A DNA stretch of 64,000 bases, taken from the NCBI GenBank assembly GCA_035325995.1, contig DAOKYU010000003.1:248001-312000 (forward strand), written 5' to 3'. This DNA is from Thermodesulfobacteriota bacterium. Lineage in GTDB: Bacteria > Desulfobacterota_D > UBA1144 > Nemesobacterales > UBA2774. A program made the position numbers and the translations under genes. Under the pieces are notes generated by a model. That model did no database searches and had not been told where the DNA came from. It was given only the letters and a program-made list of their open reading frames with translations. Positions 16,906 through 26,808 of the stretch are shown here, in pieces (positions within the stretch are counted from its first letter, which is position 1; each line of letters starts with the position of its first letter).

Positions 16906-17279
16906 AGCGTCGTTAGCTTTATTTCTCTCCGCGCGTCCGTTGATTCATTCTCTTCCTTCCCCCTTCAAGGGGGGGGAGGTCGGGATGGAGGTTCCCTGAA
17001 GAGCTGTCATTCTGCCTGCTCGGTATCTTGTCCGGCATAACTTTCTCGTCGGTCGGAGCCTTTTTATCGGTCGGAGTTTTAGCGAAGTCCGAAGCGGAGT
17101 CCCGAAGCGAAGCCGGGAGCTCGATTCAGAATCTCCTCTGTTACTCTACTCATCCCGTCATTGCGAGGGAGCGCTTTATGCGACCGCGGCAATCCCGTCT
17201 TTCTCTCTCACCTTCTTCCCCCCGATTGACGCCCGCCCGCTCACTATTTACACTTCTTCTTTTTCTTGGGAGCCGGGAA

Positions 17280-19193
17280 TTGAGCATCGAATATCCGCGT
17301 AATTACGACGTCATTGTCATCGGCGCAGGTCACGCCGGCTGCGAGGCTGCGCTCGCGTGCGCCCGTATGGGCCGCAGGACGCTCGTCCTCACGGCCAATA
17401 TAGACACTATAGGCCTCATGTCGTGCAACCCCTCCGTCGGCGGGGTGGGCAAGGGGCACCTCGTAAAGGAGATCGATGCCCTCGGCGGCGAGATGGCGCT
17501 TGCCGCCGACCATTCGGCGATCCAGTTCCGAAGGCTCAACACCCGTAAGGGGGCCGCCGTTCAGGCTACCCGCATACAGGCCGACAGGCAGCTCTACAGG
17601 GCGTACATGAAATCAACCCTCGAAGCGCAGAGGAACCTCGACATAAAGCAGCGCATGGCCGAGGGCCTTTTGGTGAAGGGCGGCGCGGTATGCGGCGTGA
17701 AGACGACACTCGGCGAGCATTTCTATTCCGGCGCCGTAGTTGTTACCCCCGGCACGTTCCCGAACGGACTCATACACATCGGGCAGACGAAAATCTCCTC
17801 GGGCAGGGCCGGCGAGGCCGCGGCGGTCGGCATATCCGACTCCTTCGGCAGCCTCGGATTCAAAATGGGCCGTCTCAAAACCGGCACCCCGCCGAGGTTC
17901 GACGGCAGGACGATAGACTGGAGCGCCCTCGAGCCCCAGCCCGGCGACGAGAACCCGAAGCCCTTTTCCTTCTGGACGGGCTCTATCGAGCGCGGGCAGC
18001 TCCCCTGCTACATCACGTACACAAACGAAAAAACGCACAGGGTCATAACCGACAACCTCCACAAATCCCCTCTCTACTCGGGCGAGATAAAAGGGGTCGG
18101 TCCCCGCTATTGCCCTTCTATCGAAGACAAGGTCGTCAAGTTCCGCGACAAGGAAAGGCACCAGATATTCCTCGAGCCCGAGGGACTAACGACGTACGAA
18201 ATATATCCCAACGGCATATCGACGAGCCTCCCGCTCGAAGTCCAGTACGAGCTGGTAAGGACTATAGACGGGCTTTCCGGCGTCGAGATAATGAGGCCGG
18301 GCTACGCGGTAGAATACGACTACGTCGATCCGACGCAGCTTAAGCCCACGCTCGAAACGAAGCTGGTAGACAACCTCTACTTCGCGGGTCAGATAAACGG
18401 TACGACAGGCTACGAAGAGGCCGCGAGCCAGGGGCTCATGGCGGGAATCAACGCCGCTCTACGCGTGAAGGGCGAACCGCCGTTCGTCCTCGACCGCTCC
18501 GAGGCCTACCTCGGCATCCTCATCGACGACCTCGTCACGAAGGGCGTCGACGAGCCCTACAGGATGTTCACGTCGAGGGCCGAATACAGGCTCCTACTCC
18601 GGGAAGACAACGCCGACATGAGGCTTTCCGAAAAGGGATACGCCATCGGCCTTCTCTCCGGAGAGCGCTACGAAAAAGTGAGGGCCAAAAAGACAGCGGC
18701 AGAAGAAGAGCTCCTGAGGCTCGAAAGCGTAAAGATAACGCCCGACGCGCGCGCGAACGAAATACTCCTTTCGCTCGGCTCCTCCACCATAAAAAAGCCG
18801 CAGTCCTTAAAGGAGATACTCCGCCGCCCCGAGATTTCCTACTCGGTCCTCTCCCTCCTTCCCGGAGGCGAATCCGCCCCCCGGCTTTCGGAAGACGTCC
18901 TCACGCAGATCGAGATGGAAGTCAAATACGAGGGCTATATCAAACGCCAGATCGAGCAGATCGAAAAGTTCAGGAAGGTCGAAAACCTCGGCATACCCGA
19001 AGACTTCTCGTACGACGACATCCCGGGGCTCTCGAAAGAAATAGTGCAGAAACTCTCCCGGGTTCGTCCCGGCTCACTCGGTCAGGCGAGCAGGATTTCG
19101 GGCATAACGCCCGCCGCGATTTCTGTTCTTATGGTTTATTTAAAACGGGGTGATATGGAAAGAGAAACGCCCGATCAGTCGTTTTCTTCCTGA
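17280..19193 (+). CDS. mnmG: tRNA uridine-34 5-carboxymethylaminomethyl modification enzyme MnmG (GidA)
   Basis: With MnmE it modifies U34 of tRNAs that read split codon boxes. The FAD motif VIVIGAGHAGCEAALA is near the N-terminus, and the family signatures CNPSVGGVGKGHLVKEIDAL and TGTPPRFDGRTID are present, as is GQINGTTGYEEAASQGL. From the TTG at 17280, behind GGGAG at 17268-17272, the protein has 637 residues, the normal length. The frame stays open upstream to 17028 but only through repeat sequence. The C-terminus (ISVLMVYLKRGD) is the usual MnmE-contacting end followed by a short extra tail. The last 19 bases overlap a small antisense gene. Confidence 0.95.
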   Translation: MSIEYPRNYDVIVIGAGHAGCEAALACARMGRRTLVLTANIDTIGLMSCNPSVGGVGKGHLVKEIDALGGEMALAADHSAIQFRRLNTRKGAAVQATRIQADRQLYRAYMKSTLEAQRNLDIKQRMAEGLLVKGGAVCGVKTTLGEHFYSGAVVVTPGTFPNGLIHIGQTKISSGRAGEAAAVGISDSFGSLGFKMGRLKTGTPPRFDGRTIDWSALEPQPGDENPKPFSFWTGSIERGQLPCYITYTNEKTHRVITDNLHKSPLYSGEIKGVGPRYCPSIEDKVVKFRDKERHQIFLEPEGLTTYEIYPNGISTSLPLEVQYELVRTIDGLSGVEIMRPGYAVEYDYVDPTQLKPTLETKLVDNLYFAGQINGTTGYEEAASQGLMAGINAALRVKGEPPFVLDRSEAYLGILIDDLVTKGVDEPYRMFTSRAEYRLLLREDNADMRLSEKGYAIGLLSGERYEKVRAKKTAAEEELLRLESVKITPDARANEILLSLGSSTIKKPQSLKEILRRPEISYSVLSLLPGGESAPRLSEDVLTQIEMEVKYEGYIKRQIEQIEKFRKVENLGIPEDFSYDDIPGLSKEIVQKLSRVRPGSLGQASRISGITPAAISVLMVYLKRGDMERETPDQSFSS

Positions 19194-19336
19194 TCTTCGT
19201 CTTCCTCGGATTCGGCCAGCTCCTGCTCCAATAGCTCCATCATGTCCTCGTAATCTCCGCCGATGTAGCCCGAGTTTTCCGGGTCTTCGAGCATATCGAC
19301 GAGGTCCTTTATCTTCTTCTTCCCTCTCTTGTTCAT
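19175..19336 (-). CDS. Small acidic protein, 53 residues
   Basis: A short frame with a perfect GGAGG seven to eight bases ahead of its ATG. The product starts basic (MNKRGKKKIKDLVDML) and ends strongly acidic (ELAESEEDEDQEEND). No family is recognised. Its stop lies 19 bases inside the mnmG coding region on the opposite strand. The ribosome-binding site and the charge pattern are the reasons to call it; translation is unproven. Confidence 0.5.
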   Translation of the reverse strand: MNKRGKKKIKDLVDMLEDPENSGYIGGDYEDMMELLEQELAESEEDEDQEEND

Positions 19337-19555
19337 ACGACTTTCCTCCACGCCGTCGTCTCCCGCCCGGCAATCTAAATTAATACTATAACACAGACTT
19401 TTTTCTCCACTTCAATACCTTCGGGGAAACTTTAAGGTTGATGAAGTATAAGGTCCGGACGACGAAAAGCAACATACATTTTTTCGGCGAAACCGCCGCC
19501 TGCGATTTGGAAAATGCAGCCGTTTTTATCTCTCGAATCCTCGCTCGCGAATTAT

Positions 19556-21640
19556 CTATTTCGACAGAAGCCCGCGGATTTTCTCAGGCTCGGTTACGGG
19601 CAGCTCGCATTCGTAATTCATGCACACGTACGCCGCCGCCTTCCCGTCTATCATGTCCTGCTCTTTCGTAAACGGCGCAATGTCCCGGATGCCCGGGCCG
19701 GGCTCCCTCAAGAGCACAACCTTGTTCGGCGCGTAAAGTCCGCGGAGCGCCTCCAGCATCCTCTCCGTGTCCTCTCTTCCGCGCTCGCCCGAGATCACGA
19801 CCTCGTACGAAGGCCCTACGCCGAAATCGAGACCCGACAAAAGCTGCGTGTATGCGCTCGGGGCCTGCTCCACCGCTGCCGAAAACGCCTTTCCGAGATT
19901 CCCCGCCGTCTCTTCGTAGGAAGAGTCCCCGGTTATCCTCCCTATCCTGAGGAGATTTAAAAGCGCGGCGGAGTTCGCCGACGGCACCGCGCCGTCGTAA
20001 ACCTCCTTGTGCCTTATTATCATCTCCTCGGCGTCGTTCGCGGTGAAATAATATCCTCCCCTTTCCGTATCGAGATAGTGCTCGTTCATATCCTCCTGGA
20101 GTGCTATGGCCGTTCTTAGATATTCCGCGTCGAACGCGGCCTCGTAAAGCTCCAACAGCCCCCATATCAAGAATGCGTAGTCGTCGGCGTGCGCCGCTAT
20201 GCCGGCCTCGTCCGTCCTGTAGCGGTGAAGCAGTCTCCCGTCTTCGCCGCGCATGGCGGTCAGTATGAAATCCGCCGCCTTTTTCGCGGCGTCTGCATAC
20301 GGGGGCTCCCCGAACGCCGAAGCCGCCTTCGACAGCGCCGCGATCATGAGCCCGTTCCAGTCCGTCAGGATCTTGTCGTCCTTGTACGGGTGTATGCGCC
20401 TCTCGCGGGCCTCGAACAGTTTCTGCCGTGCACTCTCGACCCTCTCCAAAACCGCGCCCGCGTCCTCTCCGAACGACGTCGCCAGCTCTTCGAGCGGGGC
20501 CCTCAAATACAATATGTTCCCGCCCGAGCTCTCGCCCGACGCCTCCTCGCTGTAGTTCCCTCCGGGGCGTGCGTTGTACAGCCGTGCGATGAGCCCGCCG
20601 TCCTCTTTCCCGAGGACGGCTTCCAGCTCCTCCGTCGTCCATACGTAAAACTTCCCCTCGACCCCTTCGCTGTCCGCGTCCTCCGCCGAATAAAATCCGC
20701 CCTCGGACGAAGTCATGTCCCTGAGGACATAAGTGATTATTTCCTCCGCTGTTTTCTTGTAGCCTTCCTTCCCCGTCGCCTGGTACGCCTCGGTATACGC
20801 CATGACCAGTAGCGCCTGGTCGTAGAGCATCTTCTCGAAGTGCGGCAGGAGCCACTCGGCGTCCGTCGAATACCTGTGAAACCCGAACCCGACGTGGTCG
20901 TATATACCGCCGAGCCGCATTTCGGCGAGCGTCTTCTCCACCATCCGGAGCGCCTCTTCGTCCCCCGTCCGTTTCCAGTACCTCAAAAGGAACACGAGGT
21001 TGTGCGGCGTCGGGAACTTCGGCGCCGTGCCGAACCCGCCGTTTATCTCGTCGAATCTCCCGAGGAGCTGATTATAGCCCGTCTTGAGCGCGCTCATCCC
21101 CGGGGCTCCCCCGGCAGCGGCCGGCGCGTCGGCCGCCTTTCTCATGGCCGCCGTTATGCTCTCCGCCGACCTTACCACCTCGTCCCTCTGCGTGTCCCAT
21201 ATCTCTTTTATCTTCGGCACGAGGTCCACCATGCCCGCCCTTCCGAACCGGGCCTCCCTCGGGATATACGTGGCCGCGAAAAAGGGCTTCCTGTCGGGCG
21301 TCATCACGATATTCAAGGGCCATCCGCACCCGCCCTTCGAAAGGATCTGGCACACCGTCATGTATATGGCGTCTATGTCGGGCCTCTCCTCGCGATCGAC
21401 CTTTATGGACACGAACGCCTCGTTCATCAGCCGCGCGACCTCCGGGTCCTCGAACGACTCGTGCTCCATCACGTGGCACCAGTGGCACGTCGAATACCCG
21501 ATAGAAAGCAGTATCGGTTTGTCTTCCCTGGCCGCCTTCTCGAACGCCTCATCTCCCCACGGATACCAGTCCACGGGGTTTCCGGCATGCTGCAGCAGGT
21601 AGGGACTCTTTTCGTTTGCAAGTCTGTTGAGCTCTGTCAT
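19556..21640 (-). CDS. YyaL/DUF255 thioredoxin-fold and (alpha/alpha)6-barrel protein
   Basis: A 694-residue protein of the family that includes bacterial YyaL and animal spermatogenesis-associated protein 20. The N-terminal thioredoxin-like domain starts NEKSPYLLQHAGNPVDWYPW and carries CHWCHVMEHESFED, a CxxC active-site-like motif at about residues 52-55. The rest is a long helical barrel like N-acylglucosamine epimerases (GGIYDHVGFGFHRYSTD, AEDADSEGVEGKFYVW, KILTDWNGLMIAAL). The biochemical role of the family is not established. No ribosome-binding site is obvious at the ATG. Confidence 0.85.
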   Translation of the reverse strand: MTELNRLANEKSPYLLQHAGNPVDWYPWGDEAFEKAAREDKPILLSIGYSTCHWCHVMEHESFEDPEVARLMNEAFVSIKVDREERPDIDAIYMTVCQILSKGGCGWPLNIVMTPDRKPFFAATYIPREARFGRAGMVDLVPKIKEIWDTQRDEVVRSAESITAAMRKAADAPAAAGGAPGMSALKTGYNQLLGRFDEINGGFGTAPKFPTPHNLVFLLRYWKRTGDEEALRMVEKTLAEMRLGGIYDHVGFGFHRYSTDAEWLLPHFEKMLYDQALLVMAYTEAYQATGKEGYKKTAEEIITYVLRDMTSSEGGFYSAEDADSEGVEGKFYVWTTEELEAVLGKEDGGLIARLYNARPGGNYSEEASGESSGGNILYLRAPLEELATSFGEDAGAVLERVESARQKLFEARERRIHPYKDDKILTDWNGLMIAALSKAASAFGEPPYADAAKKAADFILTAMRGEDGRLLHRYRTDEAGIAAHADDYAFLIWGLLELYEAAFDAEYLRTAIALQEDMNEHYLDTERGGYYFTANDAEEMIIRHKEVYDGAVPSANSAALLNLLRIGRITGDSSYEETAGNLGKAFSAAVEQAPSAYTQLLSGLDFGVGPSYEVVISGERGREDTERMLEALRGLYAPNKVVLLREPGPGIRDIAPFTKEQDMIDGKAAAYVCMNYECELPVTEPEKIRGLLSK

Positions 21641-21884
21641 ATGGGTGGGTTATATGCGAACGGCGGCCTGGATCACGGCCGCGGCGCCGGGGATATTCGG
21701 GAAGGCCGCTGTTTCGGGCCCCCGGCCGGCTGCCGGCCGCTCGTATATTCGGTTTATAGTTGAGTTTACATACCGGCACCCCGTTTACCAAACGATTATT
21801 CCGGCCGGGCAGCCGCTTCCGGGCGCCGTGCCCTGCGGATACTCACCCGGCCTTTTCTTGGTTATAATTGAGGTACTTTTCGAC

Positions 21885-23591
21885 ATGCAGATACTCGACG
21901 ACAAATACTCGAAAATAATCCTCGAAGAGAAGCTCCTTCTCAAATCCCTCCTCGGTGAGATAAGCGAAGTCTCGGGCAAAGAGCTCACCGAAAGGCTCCG
22001 GTCCGTGGAAGAAAGCCTCGACAACCTCTTTTCCCTCGTTTTCATCGGCGAATTCAGCACGGGTAAATCCTCGGTAATAAATTCCCTCCTCGGCGAGGAC
22101 GTGCTTCCCGAGGGCATAACGCCGACGACGGACGAAATCACCATAATACGGCACGACGACACTGGCGGCGTCAGCATCGAAAACGGTATGCGCTACATCT
22201 CCGTTCCCCAGGACAGGCTGAAGGGCATCTTCATAGTCGATACCCCCGGGACGAACGTCACGATAGAGCAGCACGAAAAGATCACGCGCGAGTTCATCCC
22301 GAAAGCGGACATAGTCTTTTTCGTCATCGGGGCCGAGCGCGCCGTAACGGGCAGCGAGGCGAAGCTGATCCAGTTCGTAAAGGACGAATGGCTCAAGAAC
22401 ATAGTCTTTCTCCTTAATAAAATAGACATAGCCAGGGACGACGACGAGCTGGAGAAGCTTCTCCGGCACACTTCACGCGAGCTCGAAAGGGCCTTCGGCA
22501 TAAAGCCCCACATAATCCCCGTCTCCGCCCGCCTCGCGGGGGAGGCAAGGCTCTCGGGCGACGCCGCGCTCGCCGAAAAGAGCGGCTTCGGGCAGCTCGA
22601 AGAATACATCTTCCGCACACTCAGCGAAGAAGAACGCGTCAAGATGAAGATACGGAGCACGACGAACATCGCTCTCAGCCTCGCTGCAGAGGCCGAAAGG
22701 GCCCTCGACGAGGACATGAAAAAAATGGCCGACGACGTCGAGAAGCTCGGCGATTTCGAAAGGAAGCTCGAATCGCTCGAATCCGAGATGCTTCAAAACT
22801 CCGCGCAGTTCACCGAGAGGATAAGGAGCAGGCTCCTCGAATTCAAAACGCGCGGCATAGAATTCATAGACGAATTCATGAGGTTCGGTAACATCCCCAA
22901 GCTCATAAGCAAGCAGAAGATAGCGAAGGAGTTCGAATACAAGGTCTCGCGCCAGACGGTGAACGAGCTCGAAAAGGACCTCGACGCGATGGTCGTCTGG
23001 ACCGAAAAATCCGCGAGGGGCCTTCTCGATTCGACCGTCGATTTTTACAACAGGTCCATAAGGCCCGACTCATCCTCCGGCACGACGGGCTTCATGTACG
23101 ACAGGACGCGTCTTCTCGACACAGTCCGCTCCGAGCTCGAAACCAAGAGAAGGGCGATAGATCCCGGGGCGCTCGGCGGGAATCTCGTCGATTCCGCGCG
23201 CGCCGCCGTCGCCTCCGTCCTCGGGGTCCAGGTGGGCGGGCTAGCCCTCGGCGCTGCCGTCGTCACGGCGTTCTCCTCGCTCCTCGTCGACATAACCGGC
23301 ATCCTCGCCACCATAGCCGTCGTGGCCACGGCGTTCATGATACTCCCCAAAAAACGCCGGGACGCCATGAAGGAATTCAGCCAGAAGGTAGACGCACTCA
23401 TAGAAGAAATGATATCCTCGATCCGCTCCCAGCTCGAAAGGGATTTCGACGGCATACGGCTTCAGGCAATGGATTCCCTGATGCCGCTCAAGAATTTCTA
23501 CAAGATGGAAAGAGAGAAGCTCACGGCCTCGCGGTCGCGCATACAAGAGCTGAAACTAAAGCTCGAAGAGATTAACAAGAGCGTGAATTAA
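21885..23591 (+). CDS. Bacterial dynamin-like GTPase
   Basis: A 568-residue dynamin-family GTPase. G1 is GEFSTGKSSVINSLLG (Gly55-Lys61-Ser62), G2 is the Thr-rich TPTTDEITII, G3 is VDTPGTN and G4 is LLNKIDIA. A helical stalk follows (AERALDEDMKKMADDVEKL and later coiled stretches). A hydrophobic hairpin near the C-terminus (about residues 450-485) probably inserts in membrane. Such proteins remodel or tether membranes. The start at 21885 has GAGG about 11 bases ahead and a TATAAT at 21863-21868; the upstream open frame to 21627 is unsupported. Bacterial dynamins often occur as pairs, but here there is only one. Confidence 0.85.
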   Translation: MQILDDKYSKIILEEKLLLKSLLGEISEVSGKELTERLRSVEESLDNLFSLVFIGEFSTGKSSVINSLLGEDVLPEGITPTTDEITIIRHDDTGGVSIENGMRYISVPQDRLKGIFIVDTPGTNVTIEQHEKITREFIPKADIVFFVIGAERAVTGSEAKLIQFVKDEWLKNIVFLLNKIDIARDDDELEKLLRHTSRELERAFGIKPHIIPVSARLAGEARLSGDAALAEKSGFGQLEEYIFRTLSEEERVKMKIRSTTNIALSLAAEAERALDEDMKKMADDVEKLGDFERKLESLESEMLQNSAQFTERIRSRLLEFKTRGIEFIDEFMRFGNIPKLISKQKIAKEFEYKVSRQTVNELEKDLDAMVVWTEKSARGLLDSTVDFYNRSIRPDSSSGTTGFMYDRTRLLDTVRSELETKRRAIDPGALGGNLVDSARAAVASVLGVQVGGLALGAAVVTAFSSLLVDITGILATIAVVATAFMILPKKRRDAMKEFSQKVDALIEEMISSIRSQLERDFDGIRLQAMDSLMPLKNFYKMEREKLTASRSRIQELKLKLEEINKSVN

Positions 23592-23602
23592 AGCGGGGGA
23601 TC

Positions 23603-23616
23603 CGGGCGGACGCCCG
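23603..23616. terminator. Hairpin between convergent dynamin and PilZ genes
   Basis: CGGGCG-GA-CGCCCG, nested within CGGGG (23594-23598) and CCCCG (23625-23629). There is no T-run, so termination is only plausible. Confidence 0.35.
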
Positions 23617-23643
23617 AAAGAAAGCCCCGTTACTTCCCTGTAT

Positions 23644-24063
23644 CTAGAGGCCCGCACCCCGGGTCTTGAAAAGTAGGGCGTATATCTTTTTTAATTCATC
23701 GGTATGGCTCGTGATTTCTATCCCCATGAACCATTTCTCCGAGTGCGTGTGGTAGAGCCACCTTATCGTTCCTTCGAATTTGACGGTATCTTCGCCCGTG
23801 AACAATGCGGCGCGGATCCTGAAATTAGGGGGGAATCCCTTGCTTCCTTCGAGCCCTACGCCATGCTCCGACAGGTTGAACGTAAACCCGGTGAACTTCA
23901 GGTTGTCCCCCTCGTCCGTAGCGCGGCCGCCGAGGAGCCCGTACTTCAGTTTCTTGTAATAGGGAACCCTGGTCGAGCGCCTGAGTACCCTTATCGTATC
24001 CCCCTTTCCCTCGGCTATCTCCCCGAGATTGAGCTCATTTTTCGTATATCCCCCATTCTTCAT
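23644..24063 (-). CDS. PilZ-domain protein
   Basis: A 139-residue protein with a PilZ-type c-di-GMP-binding fold: the basic RRSTRVPYYKKLKYG stretch near residue 30 (RxxxR motif) and FNLSEHGVGLEG for the D/NxSxxG motif. It probably senses c-di-GMP, and a GGDEF enzyme lies at the right end of this window (61926 onward). An in-frame TTG at 24072 is a possible earlier start; I prefer the ATG at 24063. No strong ribosome-binding site is visible. Confidence 0.72.
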   Translation of the reverse strand: MKNGGYTKNELNLGEIAEGKGDTIRVLRRSTRVPYYKKLKYGLLGGRATDEGDNLKFTGFTFNLSEHGVGLEGSKGFPPNFRIRAALFTGEDTVKFEGTIRWLYHTHSEKWFMGIEITSHTDELKKIYALLFKTRGAGL

Positions 24064-24302
24064 AATTAACAAAATATACTAAAAAAACTGTTCTTACAAT
24101 CGGACTTTAGTCCGTATATCTTTTAAGACTTTTGGCTAAATATAAAGTCTCCGAAATAAAAGTATTCCGAACCCCCATGACCGCCCGCCGGGCCCCGCGG
24201 CGCGAATCTGCGTGGCCCTTCTGTTGCCCGTTGACCGGTAGTGTATATTTAATGTCTGCCGGGGAACAAGTCGTCCGGTTTATCCGATTTCAAAGGAGTT
24301 AT

Positions 24303-26132
24303 ATGAGAAGAGACGACATACGTAACATTGCGATTATCGCTCACGTCGATCACGGGAAGACCACACTCGTCGACGCCATGCTGAGGCAAGGGGGGGTGTT
24401 CCGCGAGCACCAGGTGGTCGAGGAAAGGGTCATGGACTCGATGGACCTCGAAAGGGAGCGCGGGATCACGATAATGGCGAAGAATACAGCGGTCCATTAT
24501 AAAGGCATCAAGATCAACATCGTGGATACCCCGGGGCACGCCGATTTCGGCGGAGAGGTCGAGCGGAGCCTCAACATGGTGGACGGTGCGGTGCTCCTGG
24601 TGGATGCGAGCGAGGGCCCCCTTCCGCAGACGCGCTTCGTCGTAAAGAAGGCGCTCCAGAAAGAGCTCCCGATAATCCTCGTCATAAACAAGATAGACAG
24701 GAGCGACGCGCGTCCCGAAGAGGTCATAAACGAAGTCTACGACCTCTTCATAGAGCTCGACGCCAACGAGGAGCAGATAGAATTCCCCATCGTATACACG
24801 AACGGCAAGGCCGGCAAGGCCCAGATGAGCCTCGCCGAATCCTCGAACAACCTCGTCCCGCTTTTCGAGACGATAATATCCTCTATACCGGGGCCCGAAG
24901 TCGGCGACGGCGGCGTAACCCAGTTCCTCATCACCAACCTCGACTACGACAACTACGTCGGCAGGATAGCCATAGGCCGCCTCACGAACGGCGTCCTCGA
25001 AGCCAACCGCTCCTACGCCCTCTGCGGCGAGGCCGGCGCGAATACGCCCGTAAAGATCTCGGTGCTATACACGTTCGACGGCCTCCGGAAAACCCAGGTC
25101 GATAAACTCGAGGCCGGCGACATCGCCGCCATAGCCGGCGAAGACAAGGTCAAGATAGGAGACACCGTCTCAGACCTCGAAAACCCCGTCCCGCTCGAAC
25201 GCATAAAGGTAGACGAGCCCACGATCTCGATGATCTTCTACGTCAACAACGGCCCCTTCGCCGGAAAGGAGGGGAAGTTCCTCACCTCCCGCCACATACG
25301 CGACAGGCTCCTCCGTGAAAAGCTCGGCAACGTCGCCATAGACGTAAAGGAGACGGACAGGGCCGACGCCTACGAAGTCTCCGGCCGCGGCGAGCTCCAG
25401 ATGGTTGTCCTCATCGAAATGATGCGCCGCGAGGGCTACGAGTTCATGGTGTCAAAACCGAGGGTCCTCACACGCCAGGAAAACGGCAAGGTCACCGAGC
25501 CCGTAGAGCGCATATTCGTCGACGTCCCCGAGGCCTACGTCGGCGCCGTCACGGAGGCCATATCGTCCAGGAAAGGCCGCATGGAAAACCTCCGCAACAA
25601 CGGCAACGGCAGGGTGGATATAGAGTTCCTCATCCCCTCCCGCGCCCTCATCGGGTTCAGGAGCCAGTTCCAGATAATTACCAAGGGCTCGGGCGTCATA
25701 AACACCCTCTTCGAGGGCTACGAGCCCTGGTACGGGCCGATACCCCAGCGGTCTACGGGCGCGCTCGTTTCCGACAGGTCGGGGAAGGTCACGGCCTACG
25801 CCTGCCTATCCATGGCCGACAGGGGCGAGCTCTTCGTAGACGTAGGGACGGATGTCTTCGAGGGCATGATAGTCGGCGAAAGGAACCGGAGCGGCGACCT
25901 CAACGTCAACATTACCAAAGAAAAGAAGCTCACCAACATGCGGAGCTCGACGGCCGAAACCACGGTCGTGCTCAGGCCCCCGAGGCCCCTCTCGCTCGAC
26001 CAGGCGATAGAGTTCATGGCCGAGGACGAGCTCGTCGAGATAACCCCTTCGAGCCAGAGGCTCCGTAAATTCGAGCTCAGCTCCACAAAGCGCGAGATAG
26101 AAATAAAACGCGAAAAGAAACTTAACCAGTAA
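24303..26132 (+). CDS. typA: Ribosome-associated translational GTPase TypA/BipA
   Basis: Elongation-factor-like GTPase used in ribosome assembly and stress. The 609-residue protein has G1 IIAHVDHGKTTLVDAML, G2 ERERGITI, G3 DTPGHADFGGEVER and G4 NKIDRSDARP. EF-G-like domains III and V follow, then the TypA-specific C-terminal domain (GPIPQRSTGALVSDRSGKV, NITKEKKLTNMRSS). AAGGAG at 24293-24298 sets the ATG at 24303. An in-frame ATG at 24132 would add 57 unrelated residues. Twelve bases separate it from the methyltransferase gene downstream. Confidence 0.96.
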   Translation: MRRDDIRNIAIIAHVDHGKTTLVDAMLRQGGVFREHQVVEERVMDSMDLERERGITIMAKNTAVHYKGIKINIVDTPGHADFGGEVERSLNMVDGAVLLVDASEGPLPQTRFVVKKALQKELPIILVINKIDRSDARPEEVINEVYDLFIELDANEEQIEFPIVYTNGKAGKAQMSLAESSNNLVPLFETIISSIPGPEVGDGGVTQFLITNLDYDNYVGRIAIGRLTNGVLEANRSYALCGEAGANTPVKISVLYTFDGLRKTQVDKLEAGDIAAIAGEDKVKIGDTVSDLENPVPLERIKVDEPTISMIFYVNNGPFAGKEGKFLTSRHIRDRLLREKLGNVAIDVKETDRADAYEVSGRGELQMVVLIEMMRREGYEFMVSKPRVLTRQENGKVTEPVERIFVDVPEAYVGAVTEAISSRKGRMENLRNNGNGRVDIEFLIPSRALIGFRSQFQIITKGSGVINTLFEGYEPWYGPIPQRSTGALVSDRSGKVTAYACLSMADRGELFVDVGTDVFEGMIVGERNRSGDLNVNITKEKKLTNMRSSTAETTVVLRPPRPLSLDQAIEFMAEDELVEITPSSQRLRKFELSSTKREIEIKREKKLNQ

Positions 26133-26144
26133 GGGAGGGATATT

Positions 26145-26741
26145 GTGGAAAAGCCGTACAGCCAGTCGAGCGAAAACAATAAAGAGCCGATACTCGCCGT
26201 CCTTAAAGAGGCGTTCAAGGACGCGTCTTTCGTCCTCGAAATCGGCAGCGGCACAGGTCAGCACGCCGCCTTCTTCGCGGCGAACCTCCCGCACCTCGTC
26301 TGGCAGCCCACGGACCTCCCCGAAAATCTCCCCGGCATCAAGTTATGGGTGGACGAGGCCGGGCTACCGAACCTTAAAGACCCCATAGTCCTTAACGTCG
26401 CCGACGCGCTCTGGCCGGTCGAAAAGGCCGACGGCGTCTTCTCGGCGAACACACTCCACATCATGAGCGAGTCCCGCGTCGGATGTCTTTTCGACGGCAT
26501 AGAGGTCGTCATGAGAGGGGGCGGCACGCTCTGCATATACGGCCCCTTCAACTACGGCGGGGACTATACGAGCGAGAGCAACGCAAAATTCGACGAGTGG
26601 CTCAAGGGCAGGGATCCCGAAAGCGGAATAAAGGACTTCGAATGGGTTAACGCCCTCGCCGAGCGCGCGGGATTCACGCTCGTAAAGGACCACGAGATGC
26701 CCGTCAACAACAGGCTCCTCGAATGGCGCAAAACACCGTGA
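26145..26741 (+). CDS. DUF938-type SAM-dependent methyltransferase
   Basis: A 198-residue class I methyltransferase-like protein. Motif I is VLEIGSGTGQHAAFFAANLP, and ANTLHIMS and LCIYGPFNYGGDYTSESN are the hallmarks of the DUF938 family. The GTG start at 26145 lies behind AAGGGAGGGA. The substrate is unknown. It is close behind typA and likely co-transcribed. Confidence 0.85.
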   Translation: MEKPYSQSSENNKEPILAVLKEAFKDASFVLEIGSGTGQHAAFFAANLPHLVWQPTDLPENLPGIKLWVDEAGLPNLKDPIVLNVADALWPVEKADGVFSANTLHIMSESRVGCLFDGIEVVMRGGGTLCIYGPFNYGGDYTSESNAKFDEWLKGRDPESGIKDFEWVNALAERAGFTLVKDHEMPVNNRLLEWRKTP

Positions 26742-26808
26742 GCGGGCTGTTGAATGTCCTGCATGCGCGTATCATAATCATATAAATTCGGTCGCCACGA
26801 CAATAGCG

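Larger units (their letters stand above)
16609..17279. repeat. 671-bp non-coding, repeat-rich region
   Basis: No convincing gene lies between the SCP2 gene and mnmG. A 39-bp sequence at 16756-16794 recurs at 16867-16905 with a 111-base period and contains an inverted repeat TGCACG/CGTGCA. Further right, GTCATTGCGAGGGAGCG...GCGGCAATC at about 17158-17196 resembles a dispersed intergenic repeat common in environmental bacteria. A CCCCCTTCAAGGGGGGGG palindrome at about 16959-16976 is also of that style. Confidence 0.7.

Noticed and set aside
17028..17279. N-terminal extension of MnmG
   Set aside because: It is low-complexity translation of dispersed repeats; MnmG proteins begin a few residues before the FAD motif.
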